NCBI RefSeq assembly: GCF_000767465.1
Contig: NZ_CP009295.1
Coordinates: 62,001-126,000, forward strand
Direction: 5' to 3'
Length of the DNA: 64,000 nucleotides
Source of the DNA: Novosphingobium pentaromativorans US6-1
GTDB lineage: Bacteria > Pseudomonadota > Alphaproteobacteria > Sphingomonadales > Sphingomonadaceae
The translations under genes and the position numbers were made by a program. The notes beneath the pieces were generated by a model. The model worked only from the letters and a program-made list of their open reading frames with translations, was not told the DNA's origin and did not search any database. Shown piece by piece: positions 1 through 8,272 of this stretch. Position 1 is the stretch's first letter; each line of letters opens with the position of its first letter.

Positions 1-2
1 GG

Positions 3-461
3 CCACTGTTCTATCTACCCGGTTCCCACCGCTGGCCACTCCTGACTAACAGCATGATTGGCCGGCGCGGCTACGGCAGCGAGCTGCATTCCGCGCAGGC
101 CCCCTTCGCCCAGGGTTGGCGGTCGTTGTGCGATGCCTATGGCGCCACCGAGGAAACATTCCTCGCCCGCAAGGGACAAGCGCTGATCTGGACGGCGAAC
201 CTGCTGCACGGCGGCAGCCGCCAGAACGACACACGCCTGACGCGCTGGTCGCAGGTGACTCACTATTATTTCGATGATTGCATCTATTACACCCCCGCCT
301 TTTCCGACGAAGCGCTGGGCCGGCTCGACTTACGCAACCTCAAGTCAATCGCCGATGGCCAACCCCGGCCTAATACTTACCTAGGTGAGAAAGTGGAGGG
401 CCCCGGAAAAAAAGGGTTTTCGGCAAAGCCGATGAGAACCTTGTTGCGCTTGCGGCCTTAG
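3..461 (+). CDS. PhyH-family (phytanoyl-CoA dioxygenase-like) oxygenase, 5' end outside window
   Basis: The frame is open from the first bases of the window and begins FYLPGSHRWP, the conserved 'GSH' segment of PhyH-type Fe(II)/2-oxoglutarate dioxygenases. Further on, LIWTANLLHGGS supplies the second iron-binding His and TRLTRWSQVTHYY the arginine that binds 2-oxoglutarate. The first His-X-Asp motif would lie upstream, outside the window. About the last 150 residues are visible. In polysaccharide loci such enzymes are usually assumed to hydroxylate a small molecule or sugar-linked group, but the substrate cannot be read here. A second PhyH-family fragment lies at 51976-52471. Confidence 0.72.
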   Translation, partial: PLFYLPGSHRWPLLTNSMIGRRGYGSELHSAQAPFAQGWRSLCDAYGATEETFLARKGQALIWTANLLHGGSRQNDTRLTRWSQVTHYYFDDCIYYTPAFSDEALGRLDLRNLKSIADGQPRPNTYLGEKVEGPGKKGFSAKPMRTLLRLRP

Positions 462-470
462 ACGCGAGCT

Positions 471-1469
471 TCACATCGCCGTCCAGCTTGTTCCGTCGCA
501 TTTCACGAAGACGCGGAGCTTCCCTCCGCCCGCCTTTATCTGCTGACCCCAGGCAGTGGGCGCCTTTTCCGCATCGGACATATAGGCAAGTGTACCTCCT
601 CCTACACCGCCACCGCATTTCGGCAGGTCGGCAAAAGGTGCCTCTGCAAGTTGAAGCACCTGGGTGTAAGTCACAGTGTAGCGGGCACGCGCTGAACCGA
701 GGGTGCTGCGCAAATCTTCGGTGGGCAACAAATCGCCAGCAACAATGGCGCCGTCGTTTCCGCGGATGACAGCAACAGCTTTACCTTTAGAATCAATTGC
801 TTCTAGATAATTATTCCAAGTAGCGTTGCCTAGGCTTGCTATTCGCAAGCCGGCTGACAGGCGATCACCATCTGCAGCCTGAAGAATAAGCCCAAACTCG
901 CCGCCATCCCGTGGATTGACTACACCCAGCTGGGTTCGCACGGCTCGCTTGGGCTGGCCCGTCGCATCCGCCGCGAACGTATAGGACTCCAGTGTCGCAG
1001 CAAAGCCGGCGCGGACGCCGACATTCGATAAGATCGCCGCCGCATCCCCCTTGGCCTGACGCACGAACACGCTCAATCCGTCGGTCTCTCCCGCAATCGT
1101 TGAGGTCGGCCAGTCCGGGCGCACGTTGACCAGCGATAGAGCGTAACTGGCACTGTCCGCGGTTGAAATGCCTGGGCCAGAAGAAGGACCATTGGCCCTG
1201 TCGCTCACTTCGATCGTATGGGCGATCTGGGCGGCTCTCCGGGTTCCAGACAGGACCACACAGTTTCGTTCCCTGGTCGTCGATCCTGTACCGTCCGGTG
1301 CGATGTTGATCAGGCCTCCGGCGCGTTGTCCATCGACAACGCCTTGCAGGCAAGACGTTTCCGAAGCTTTGGCGTTGGGTTCATCCAGATGGTCCGTTGT
1401 GGTCTGCGCGAAGAGTGTGGTTGTGGCGGCGGCGGCGATCAGAGCGACCGAGTAGGCAAATTTCTTCAT
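471..1469 (-). CDS. Exported protein of unknown function, 332 aa
   Basis: The N-terminus MKKFAYSVALIAAAATTTLFAQ is a clear Sec signal peptide with cleavage near residue 21. The mature protein is rich in Gly, Ala, Asp and Thr, and has four cysteines (in ETSC, RNCV, PKCGGG and VKCDG). Its repetitive beta-like character recalls tail-spike or surface-adhesin stems, but I recognise no catalytic motif. It ends 10 bp from the PhyH stop on the other strand and is divergent from the export genes at 1612, so it may be a surface or periplasmic protein linked to the polysaccharide. No function is assigned. Confidence 0.6.
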   Translation of the reverse strand: MKKFAYSVALIAAAATTTLFAQTTTDHLDEPNAKASETSCLQGVVDGQRAGGLINIAPDGTGSTTRERNCVVLSGTRRAAQIAHTIEVSDRANGPSSGPGISTADSASYALSLVNVRPDWPTSTIAGETDGLSVFVRQAKGDAAAILSNVGVRAGFAATLESYTFAADATGQPKRAVRTQLGVVNPRDGGEFGLILQAADGDRLSAGLRIASLGNATWNNYLEAIDSKGKAVAVIRGNDGAIVAGDLLPTEDLRSTLGSARARYTVTYTQVLQLAEAPFADLPKCGGGVGGGTLAYMSDAEKAPTAWGQQIKAGGGKLRVFVKCDGTSWTAM

Positions 1470-1611
1470 ATGCGCTTTGTTCGCCTATGACGCAGCGGAT
1501 GCAAGACTTAGCGTGGGGCGCTTCCTAACCTGTACATTCGCTTGTATGGCCTGCCCATTGCTCATAAACAGGCCGCCAATCAGGCTACGGAATTTCAATC
1601 TGTTGGAGAAT

Positions 1612-2772
1612 ATGGAGCTTTCTAGAGAGATCCGCGCAGCGGAAGCCATGCCTTCTCGTGGCGATTCGCTTGTCAGGCTGCTGCACCGCCGCCGATGGTT
1701 TATCCTGTTTGTCATACTGCCAGCCCTGCTTGCAACGGTGTATTATGGGCTGATCGCAGCCGACATGTATGAGTCTGAGTCCCGGTTCGTCATAAAAAAC
1801 CCAGCGCAAAAGCAAGCACAAGCGACCGGTCTCGCAAGCTTTATACAATCCACCGGAATTTCTTCCGGACATGATCAAACAAACGAAGTCATCGATTATA
1901 TTCACTCGCGTGATGCGCTAAAGGCTCTTGAAAAAGATGCCAACGTGAAGGCTATTTTTTCGAATAGGAGTGCTGACGTAATAAGCAGATATCCGGGTCC
2001 TTTCAAGGACGAGCGATTCGAAAACCTTTATAAGTATTATCGTAAGATGATCGATGTCAGCATCGACCATGACACCAATTCTGCGGTTCTAAGGGTGAAG
2101 GCATTCACATCCGAAGATGCCCAGAAACTCAACCTGCGCCTGCTCGAACTAGGTGAACAGGTAGTCAATCGCCTAAATTCACGCTTCCAGACCAAGGCCA
2201 TCGCCGAGGCAGAGCAACGTGTTCGCGACGCGCAGGCAAAGGTTCGCAATGCCCGGATGGCCCTGCGCGCGTATCGCAATTCTCACGATGTCCTGGACCC
2301 TACGGAAGAGGCGACCGGTGTCTTCAAGGTGTCGAACGAACTTATCGCACAACAAGCCGCTATGATGGCCCAGCTTCAGGCGATGGAGCGTGCAGCACCG
2401 CGCAATCCCGGAATTGCGGCTCTGCGGGCACGCATCAACGCCATAGGTGCGCAGATCGCGGCACAAACGGGCAGGGCGGTCGGCACCGACAACGGCTTGG
2501 CGTCCAAGCTTACGCAATACGAAAGCCTAAAGGTCGATCAGGAATTCGCCACGCAGATGCTGACTATGGCAAGTGCAACGCTGGAGCAGGCCAGGACCGA
2601 GGCGCTCAAGCAGCAGTACTATCTGGAACGTATCGTCGAGCCTGATCAACCTGACGTCGCCCTGTATCCCAAGCGGCTTCAGAACATCCTGACAGTCATT
2701 GGTGCGGCTCTTGCGCTTTATCTCATCGGGTGGATGTTGATTGTCGGCATTCTCGAGCATTCCCCTGACTGA
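1612..2772 (+). CDS. kpsE: Capsule/polysaccharide export inner-membrane protein, KpsE/BexC type
   Basis: This is a polysaccharide co-polymerase of the KpsE family. It has one transmembrane segment near the N-terminus (RRWFILFVILPALLATVYYG), a large periplasmic domain with coiled-coil stretches (about residues 190-330 by eye), and a second membrane segment close to the C-terminus (ILTVIGAALALYLIGWMLIV). The motif YESESRFVIKNP after the first helix is typical. I chose the ATG at 1612 (MELSREIRA), preceded by GGAGA, over the in-frame codons back to 1477, because the longer N-terminus would add a second hydrophobic stretch not usual for the family. The protein should link the ABC transporter encoded downstream to the outer-membrane OPX protein, probably that at 45391-46521. 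Confidence 0.85.
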   Translation: MELSREIRAAEAMPSRGDSLVRLLHRRRWFILFVILPALLATVYYGLIAADMYESESRFVIKNPAQKQAQATGLASFIQSTGISSGHDQTNEVIDYIHSRDALKALEKDANVKAIFSNRSADVISRYPGPFKDERFENLYKYYRKMIDVSIDHDTNSAVLRVKAFTSEDAQKLNLRLLELGEQVVNRLNSRFQTKAIAEAEQRVRDAQAKVRNARMALRAYRNSHDVLDPTEEATGVFKVSNELIAQQAAMMAQLQAMERAAPRNPGIAALRARINAIGAQIAAQTGRAVGTDNGLASKLTQYESLKVDQEFATQMLTMASATLEQARTEALKQQYYLERIVEPDQPDVALYPKRLQNILTVIGAALALYLIGWMLIVGILEHSPD

Positions 2773-2779
2773 TCGCTTT

Positions 2780-3562
2780 ATGGATAAATTCCTGAAAGCC
2801 TGGCAGGTCCAGCAGCGAGTGATCGTCGCCCTGATGATCCGTGAGTTGACGACGCGGTTCGGCCGCGAAAACATTGGCTTTCTCTGGGTCATGGCCGAAC
2901 CGTTGCTGTTCGCAGGCCTGGTCGGCATGCTGTACAGCTACATGATTGGCGATCAGGAGCATGGCGTAGGCGTCGTTGCTTTCATCGCCAGCGGCTATAT
3001 CCCACTGACGGTGATGCGAAATTCGTTTGGGCGCTGTGTCAACATTTTCGTCGCCAACAGCGCGCTGCTGTATCACCGACAGGTCAAGGTCCTCGACTTC
3101 GTGATCGTACGTTTCATGATCGAGGTGATCGGCGGAATGATGGCTTACGCGCTAATCGGCATTTTGCTGATGGCACTAGGCCTGTTTCCTGTTCCCGCGA
3201 ACCTTGGCTTTGTGATTGCCGGATGGTCGCTCTACATGCTGTTCGTCTTTTCGGTCTGTCTGGTCATTGCCCCGGTTTCTGAAACCTCGGAGGCGCTCGA
3301 AAAGCTGCTTCCTGTGACTGTTTACATTGCAATCCCGTTCTCCGGCACGTTTAACATGGCATCGTGGCTCTCGCCCGAAGCGCGGCAGGTGTTGCTTTGT
3401 TCTCCTTTCGTTAACGGCATGGAGATGATGCGCTATGGCTTGTTCGGCGATGCCGTACGGCCGTATTATAACATATGGATCCCGTTGGGCGCCTCGGCGG
3501 TCGTAGCAATCATAGGCCTTGCGATGTGCCGTCGTGTGCGCCGGACGTTGGTGGTTGAATGA
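2780..3562 (+). CDS. kpsM: Polysaccharide ABC transporter permease, KpsM/ABC-2 type
   Basis: A protein of about 260 aa with six hydrophobic segments and the ABC-2 opening [27 protein letters not shown], which is characteristic of KpsM/BexB permeases. The ATG at 2780 (MDKFLKAW) lies 7 bp after the kpsE stop and gives the normal family length. A TTG at 2741 would add 13 residues inside kpsE and is less likely. The stop overlaps the start of kpsT by ATGA, so the two are translationally coupled. It should form the inner-membrane channel that moves the finished polysaccharide to the periplasm. Confidence 0.9.
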   Translation: MDKFLKAWQVQQRVIVALMIRELTTRFGRENIGFLWVMAEPLLFAGLVGMLYSYMIGDQEHGVGVVAFIASGYIPLTVMRNSFGRCVNIFVANSALLYHRQVKVLDFVIVRFMIEVIGGMMAYALIGILLMALGLFPVPANLGFVIAGWSLYMLFVFSVCLVIAPVSETSEALEKLLPVTVYIAIPFSGTFNMASWLSPEARQVLLCSPFVNGMEMMRYGLFGDAVRPYYNIWIPLGASAVVAIIGLAMCRRVRRTLVVE

Positions 3563-4194
3563 TCTCGTGTATCAATCTTCGCAAGAACTATGCCCAAAAG
3601 CAGGTTCTCAAAGGTATTGATCTTGAAATTGCGCCTGGAGACCGCATTGGTCTTCTCGGACGAAACGGTGCAGGCAAGTCCACGCTGATCAAGTTGATTG
3701 GCGGTGTCGAATTGCCCACTTCCGGAAGCATCCAGCGCAACATGTCATGCTCGTGGCCTCTCGGCTTCAATGGCGGCTTCCAGGGCAGCCTGACCGGCTA
3801 TGACAATGCACGCTTCATTGCCCGCATCTATGGGCAGGACTATGCCACGATGCGGCAGTTCGTAGAAGATTTCACCGAACTTGGCGGGCAGCTGCGGATG
3901 CCGGTCAAAACCTATTCCTCGGGTATGCGGGCAAGGCTTGCATTCGCGCTGTCCCTGGCCATCGAATTCGACTGCTACCTGATTGACGAAGTCATCCTTG
4001 TGGGAGACAAGAACTTTCAGGACAAGTGCCATTACGAACTATTCGAAAGGCGCAAGGACCGCGCCATTCTCCTGGCGTCACACAGCCCTGATTCTATCCG
4101 GGAATTCTGCAACCGTGCCGTGGTCCTTCACGGCGGACAAATGTCCCAATTCGATGACCTGGAAAGGGGCCTTGAGATCTACCAGGATCTTTAA
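3559..4194 (+). CDS. kpsT: Polysaccharide ABC transporter ATP-binding protein, KpsT type
   Basis: A 211-aa ABC ATPase with Walker [10 protein letters not shown], signature YSSGMRARL, Walker B CYLIDEVI and switch His in LLASHS. It is short, as KpsT proteins are, and has no C-terminal carbohydrate-binding domain like that of Wzt, so export should not depend on recognition of a capped O-antigen end. It starts by ATGA overlap with kpsM and is the last gene of the kpsEMT set. Its stop codon overlaps by 4 bp the stop of the epimerase fragment on the opposite strand. Confidence 0.92.
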   Translation: MISCINLRKNYAQKQVLKGIDLEIAPGDRIGLLGRNGAGKSTLIKLIGGVELPTSGSIQRNMSCSWPLGFNGGFQGSLTGYDNARFIARIYGQDYATMRQFVEDFTELGGQLRMPVKTYSSGMRARLAFALSLAIEFDCYLIDEVILVGDKNFQDKCHYELFERRKDRAILLASHSPDSIREFCNRAVVLHGGQMSQFDDLERGLEIYQDL

Positions 4195-4483
4195 GTCGAC
4201 TGGTGGGCGCCGGCGATGCTCATCGTTTTTGCAATTCCCTCCTCCAGCGACACGGTCGGCGACCAGCCCAGAACCAAGGCCGCTTGCGAGATGTCGAGGC
4301 AGCTGCGCGGAACGTCGAAGGAGCGGCCTTGATCGAAATGGACCTTGAGCGCCTCGAGGCTGTAGCGCGACACGATGTTGCACACATCCAGCAGGGAATG
4401 CTCCTGACCCGATCCGATGTTGAGCGTAACGCTTGGTCCGCGATAGCCGGACGCCGCGGCCACGGCTGATCCGACATCGTCTA
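4191..4483 (-). pseudogene. NAD-dependent epimerase/dehydratase, C-terminal part of a split gene
   Basis: Reading leftward this encodes LDDVGSAVAAASGYRG and then an NIGSGQEHSLLDV segment, the usual C-terminal part of an extended short-chain dehydrogenase (nucleotide-sugar epimerase). It lacks the Rossmann domain. The missing N-terminal two thirds are at 39599-40234, where the frame stops in ...TTRDFVYLDE. Joining the two at the shared TCTAGAC restores ...RDFVYLDDVGSAVAA, the classic 'FVYVDDV' motif of this family. The gene was therefore interrupted by the 35-kb insertion and is most likely inactive. Confidence 0.9.
4479..4483. repeat. 5-bp target duplication GTCTA, left copy
   Basis: GTCTA directly precedes the Tn-B left end (GAGGGCATAGC...) and recurs at 39599-39603 directly after the Tn-B right end. 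A 5-bp duplication is the standard size for Tn3-family transposition. Both copies fall at the same place in the epimerase reading frame. Confidence 0.88.
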
Positions 4484-4557
4484 GAGGGCATAGCGTGGGA
4501 GGTACGCCAAGCAACGCTAAGGACGAACAATACCGGAACGGCGTGCAAGGGCATCAC
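4484..4557 (+). repeat. 74-bp remnant of a Tn-B left end (first copy)
   Basis: These 74 bp are identical base for base to 34417-34490, the left end of the complete Tn-B. The match includes the 48-bp terminal inverted repeat and runs to the stop codon of the Tn-B third gene, where Tn-A begins. It shows that a second Tn-B copy once stood here. Confidence 0.93.
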
Positions 4558-4594
4558 GGCCCCTGTGCATTATCAGGACACGGATTCACGGTAG
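4558..4594 (+). repeat. Tn-A terminal inverted repeat, left
   Basis: It begins GGCCCCTGTGCATT and ends CACGGTAG. It matches the reverse complement of 9651-9687 at 33 of 37 positions. Its inner end overlaps the last codons of tnpA. Confidence 0.88.
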
Positions 4595-7537
4595 CGGTTT
4601 GATGAGCAGCGGCATGAGGCCGTTGGCGTCGAGATCGAGGTGATCGGACCAGACATAATCGCCGGTGAGATTGATGCGATCCCAACCCAACGGCGAGAGC
4701 CGGGACAGCATAGCTGGATCGATGGGGCTTCCTCGACGACGCATTTCGTCGACGGCGCGCCCCAGATAGCGACAGTTGAACAGGATAATCGCTGCGGTGA
4801 CGAGGTTGAGCGCGGCCGCTCGGGTCTGCTGGTTCTCCAGGCCACGGTCGCGAAAACGGCCGAGCCGATGGAAGGCGACCGCCCGGGCAAGGCTGTTGCG
4901 GGCCTCGCCCTTGTTCAACTCGGCAGTGACGGTACGGCGCAGAGCCGGATCCTCGAACCAGCGGAGCGTGAACAGCGTGCGCTCGATCCGCCCGATCTCC
5001 CGCAGCGCCGCAGCGAGGCTGTTCTGCTGGCGGTAGGCGGACAGCTTCTTCAGGATCAACGATGGCGTGACGGTGCGGTGACGGATCGCGCCAATGACAC
5101 GTTCAATATCGGGCCAGTGGCTGACGATCAGGTCCCGGTTGAGCCTGTGACCGAACAGTGGCGCAAGCCTGCCATAGCGCTTCGAGGGTTCGAAAGCGTA
5201 GAGGCGCCGGTCGGACAGGCGAGGAATGCGCGGCTCGAAATCGAGCCCGAGGAGATGCATCGTCGCGAATACGATGTCGGAAACGCCGCCTCCATCGACG
5301 TGCAGCGCGGTCAGATCGGCGTTGCTGTCATGGCCGAGGAGCCCATCGAGCGCATGGATGGCTTCTCCTGCCGTGCCGGCGATCACCGTCTGGTGCAGCG
5401 GCGCGTAGCGGTCGGTGATGGTGGTGTAGATCTTGACCACTGGGTCGCGACCATAATGGGCGTTGACCGCTCCGCCGGCTTCGCCCGGCCCGCCCAGGTA
5501 GAAGGCCTGGCCATCCGCGGAAGCCCGGTGTCCTTGCCCAAACCAGGCGGCGATCGGCTCGGCGTGGATGGCGTCGGTCAGACAGGCGAGCGCCGCCCGA
5601 AAGGTTTCCTCGCGCATGTGCCATGTCTGCATGCGCAGCAGCGCGCGGCGTGACCCTGCGCCGCATACCTCGGCCATGCGCGACAGCCCAAGATTGGTCG
5701 CTTCGGCAATCAGAGTGGCGAGGAAGGCCTGCTCATCGCCAGGCGGCAACCCGGTCGAGACGTGCCCGAAGTGCCGGGTGAAGCCGGTCCAGCGTTCGAC
5801 TTGCGACAACACGTCGGTGATACGCGTGGCAGGCAGCATGTCGTAGCAGGCAAGCGTCAGGCGCCGTCCTTCGTCGTGCCTGGCATCATCGTCCTTCAGT
5901 TCCTTGGGAAATCGCAATCGCTCGCCAGCGAACAGGGCAGCATCGCGTCCGGCCAGATTGTGGGCGACGTCGCGCAAGGCGCTGTCGAGCTGCGCGGCGC
6001 GCTGATCGAGCCATGCGTGTGGATTACCGAGCGAGAACGGCGGTTGCAGCGCTGCGCCGGATAACGGCGCGAGCAGCACGTCCAGCGACCTGTGCAGCCT
6101 TGACCTCGGCACCCAGATATCACCCGAGGCCAGTGCATTGGTGAGCGCGCCGTAAGTCGCCATCTCCCAGTGCGTCCGGTCGATCTTGCCGGCGACCACG
6201 ACATGGCGGTGCCAGCGCCGCTCGACATGACCGAGCGGAACGTCGGCAGGGAGGGGCTTGCGCCAGTCGCCATCAAGATTCGACAGGATCGCCATCGCGT
6301 CGCGCAATGCCGCGGTGCCGGCCCGACCGTGGAAATCGAGCGCTTGCAGGAATAGAGGCCCTGTTCGCTTGAAGGTCCGGTATTCGGCTGCGATCTCGCT
6401 CAGCACATCGTCCCTGTGAGGTGCCGCGGTACGACGGATGATTGCGGCATCAGCATCGAGCATGTCGAGAGGCACGATATCCCTGAGGGCCGCACCGATA
6501 TCTCCGCCGGCGCGTGCTGCCTGGCTAACTGTTTCCAGCACAGTGGCGATCCGCATCAGCCGATCGCGGCCTTCGCGTCCCGAAATCGCGACCCTCTGCT
6601 CCAGGCGTTTGCGAGCACGAAGGTGAGCGCGTCCCATCAAGGCGCTGAACATGGCGATCGCCGCGTCGGTAAGCGTGGCCTCCATCTCGCGCAGCGTTGC
6701 AAGCAGGATGACCCGCCTGCGGGAGACGCGCATCTGTTGGAAAGCCTGGGCTGTATATCGCACGCCTTCGCGGGCGAACTGCGTCAGGCGGGGCTCGTGC
6801 AGGGGATCGACCGGAATGCTGGAAATACCGGTCCTATGGATTATCGCGACCTTCTCGAGGATTTCGGCAAGCGAGGCTGACGCGACGCGGGGCTCTGGTT
6901 CGCGCAGCCAGGACAAGCGGCTCTGCCGGTCATGTACCTTCTCATCGATCAGCATATCGAGACGCTGACGCATATCCGCATCGAGTTTAGCATCGACCGC
7001 GGCGACCAGATCGGTTTCCGTCCGAAGCATCGCCTCGGCCGCCATCCGCTCAACGACGCTGATGCCAGGGATGACGATGCGTCGCGTGCGCAGCTCGTCC
7101 AGCAATCGATCAAGCAAAATGCGCCCGTCCACGATAGCCATGGCTTCGGTTTCCAGCCAAGTCATCATGATGCCGCGCGCTGGCCGGCTCAGATCGGTGA
7201 ATCCGAAGCGCGCCTTGATGGCGGCAAGCTGATCGTAGCGGGTCGGCGCTCGCCGCGCGAAGTCGGCGACGACGCCTGCATCCACTCCGACCTGTTCGGC
7301 GATGTGGTCGAGCATGATTGCAGGCAACAGCTCGCCTGTGCGCAGATGTCGCCCCGGATAGCGCAGGCAGCAGAGTTGCAGGGCATAGCTCAAGCGGGTC
7401 GCCGGAGTGCGTGCGAAGCCGATCGCAGCAAGGTCCTCGGCATCGAGGCCATGATGTCGCACCACCGCCGCCTCGCTGTCGGGCAAAGCAAGCAACGCGG
7501 CGCGCTGCCGCTGGGTCATCGGAATACGTGCGGGCAT
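4586..7537 (-). CDS. tnpA: Tn3-family transposase of Tn-A, 983 aa
   Basis: A full-length DDE transposase of the Tn3 family; the usual length is near 990 aa. The N-terminus (MTQRQRAALLALPDSEAAVVRHHGL) is the family's end-binding region. The C-terminal half carries recognisable stretches such as ATNLGLSRMAEVCG, HVDGGGVSDIVFATMHLLG, and an end close to NCRYLGRAVDEMRRRG...LSPLGWDRINLTGDYVW, which is diagnostic for Tn3 TnpA. It is transcribed away from tnpR, and the space between them holds the probable res site. No frameshift is visible, so it may be active. The long open frame on the opposite strand at 4640-5653 is a shadow of this gene. Confidence 0.95.
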   Translation of the reverse strand: MPARIPMTQRQRAALLALPDSEAAVVRHHGLDAEDLAAIGFARTPATRLSYALQLCCLRYPGRHLRTGELLPAIMLDHIAEQVGVDAGVVADFARRAPTRYDQLAAIKARFGFTDLSRPARGIMMTWLETEAMAIVDGRILLDRLLDELRTRRIVIPGISVVERMAAEAMLRTETDLVAAVDAKLDADMRQRLDMLIDEKVHDRQSRLSWLREPEPRVASASLAEILEKVAIIHRTGISSIPVDPLHEPRLTQFAREGVRYTAQAFQQMRVSRRRVILLATLREMEATLTDAAIAMFSALMGRAHLRARKRLEQRVAISGREGRDRLMRIATVLETVSQAARAGGDIGAALRDIVPLDMLDADAAIIRRTAAPHRDDVLSEIAAEYRTFKRTGPLFLQALDFHGRAGTAALRDAMAILSNLDGDWRKPLPADVPLGHVERRWHRHVVVAGKIDRTHWEMATYGALTNALASGDIWVPRSRLHRSLDVLLAPLSGAALQPPFSLGNPHAWLDQRAAQLDSALRDVAHNLAGRDAALFAGERLRFPKELKDDDARHDEGRRLTLACYDMLPATRITDVLSQVERWTGFTRHFGHVSTGLPPGDEQAFLATLIAEATNLGLSRMAEVCGAGSRRALLRMQTWHMREETFRAALACLTDAIHAEPIAAWFGQGHRASADGQAFYLGGPGEAGGAVNAHYGRDPVVKIYTTITDRYAPLHQTVIAGTAGEAIHALDGLLGHDSNADLTALHVDGGGVSDIVFATMHLLGLDFEPRIPRLSDRRLYAFEPSKRYGRLAPLFGHRLNRDLIVSHWPDIERVIGAIRHRTVTPSLILKKLSAYRQQNSLAAALREIGRIERTLFTLRWFEDPALRRTVTAELNKGEARNSLARAVAFHRLGRFRDRGLENQQTRAAALNLVTAAIILFNCRYLGRAVDEMRRRGSPIDPAMLSRLSPLGWDRINLTGDYVWSDHLDLDANGLMPLLIKPLP

Positions 7538-7666
7538 GTTTCATCCTCCAAAAACCTCTTGCCTTTTGTTGGCTTAGTGAAAGAGGATTGTGAAAGACCC
7601 AAGGCTGCGGAAATTGGTGCATGCTGTTTCCGCCTCCAGATACGGCCGTTTGTGAAAGAGACGCAG
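7538..7666. promoter_or_regulatory. Probable res site and divergent promoters of Tn-A
   Basis: The 129-bp gap between divergent tnpA and tnpR contains the octamer GTGAAAGA three times (near 7564, 7589 and 7652). This is the position where Tn3 elements carry the resolvase crossover sites and the overlapping promoters that TnpR represses. Exact subsites were not defined. Confidence 0.55.
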
Positions 7667-8272
7667 ATGACGCGCGAACCCTATCTGATCGGTTATGCCC
7701 GCGTGTCGAAGGGCGACGACCAGTCGAACGCCGCGCAGCGGCGCGCGCTCGATGCGGCCGGCTGCAAGCGGGTGTTCGAGGAGACCGCCAGCGGTGGGCG
7801 GTGGGACCGACCCAAGCTTCTGGAGATGATCGGCCAGTTGCGCGACGGAGACGTCGTCGTCGTCTGGAAGCTTGACCGGCTGTCGCGCAGCCTAAAGGAT
7901 ATGCTGCACATCATGGAGCGGATCGAGCTGGCAGGCGCGGGCTTCCGCTCACTGACCGAGGCGATCGACACCACCACCGCGGCAGGGCGGATGATGATGC
8001 AGATGGTGGGAAGCTTCGCCGAGTTCGAGCGGGCCATGATCCGCGAGCGTACCAGCGCCGGCCTTGCCCAGGCTCGCGCAGAAGGACGGATCGGCGGGCG
8101 TCGGCCCAAGCTCGGCGACAAGCAGCGCCGCGAAATCGCCGAGTCCGTCACGTCCGGCCGCAAGTCCGGTGCCGAGATGGCGCGGCTCTACGGCGTCAGT
8201 GAACCCACCGTCTCGCGCATCGTCGCCGCGCACCGCCAGCAATTCAGTCAGCAGCAGAGGGAACAGGCATGA
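7667..8272 (+). CDS. tnpR: Serine resolvase of Tn-A
   Basis: About 201 aa, beginning MTREPYLIGYARVSKGDD with the catalytic Ser in the YARVS motif. KLDRLSRSLKDM and FAEFERAMIRERTSAGL are conserved blocks of the serine recombinase catalytic domain. A C-terminal helix-turn-helix follows (AEMARLYGVSEPTVSRIV). It should resolve cointegrates at the adjacent res site. The frame is open far upstream, but the ATG at 7667 gives the family's standard N-terminus. The stop overlaps the next gene by ATGA. Confidence 0.93.
   Translation: MTREPYLIGYARVSKGDDQSNAAQRRALDAAGCKRVFEETASGGRWDRPKLLEMIGQLRDGDVVVVWKLDRLSRSLKDMLHIMERIELAGAGFRSLTEAIDTTTAAGRMMMQMVGSFAEFERAMIRERTSAGLAQARAEGRIGGRRPKLGDKQRREIAESVTSGRKSGAEMARLYGVSEPTVSRIVAAHRQQFSQQQREQA

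Noticed and set aside
1477..1611. Upstream extension of the kpsE-like gene
   Set aside because: It would add 45 residues with an extra hydrophobic stretch and no ribosome site; the ATG at 1612 has GGAGA upstream and gives a normal family N-terminus.
4640..5653. Long open frame on the plus strand (337 aa)
   Set aside because: It is antisense to the Tn3-family transposase tnpA of Tn-A, has no recognisable domain and reflects the high GC content.
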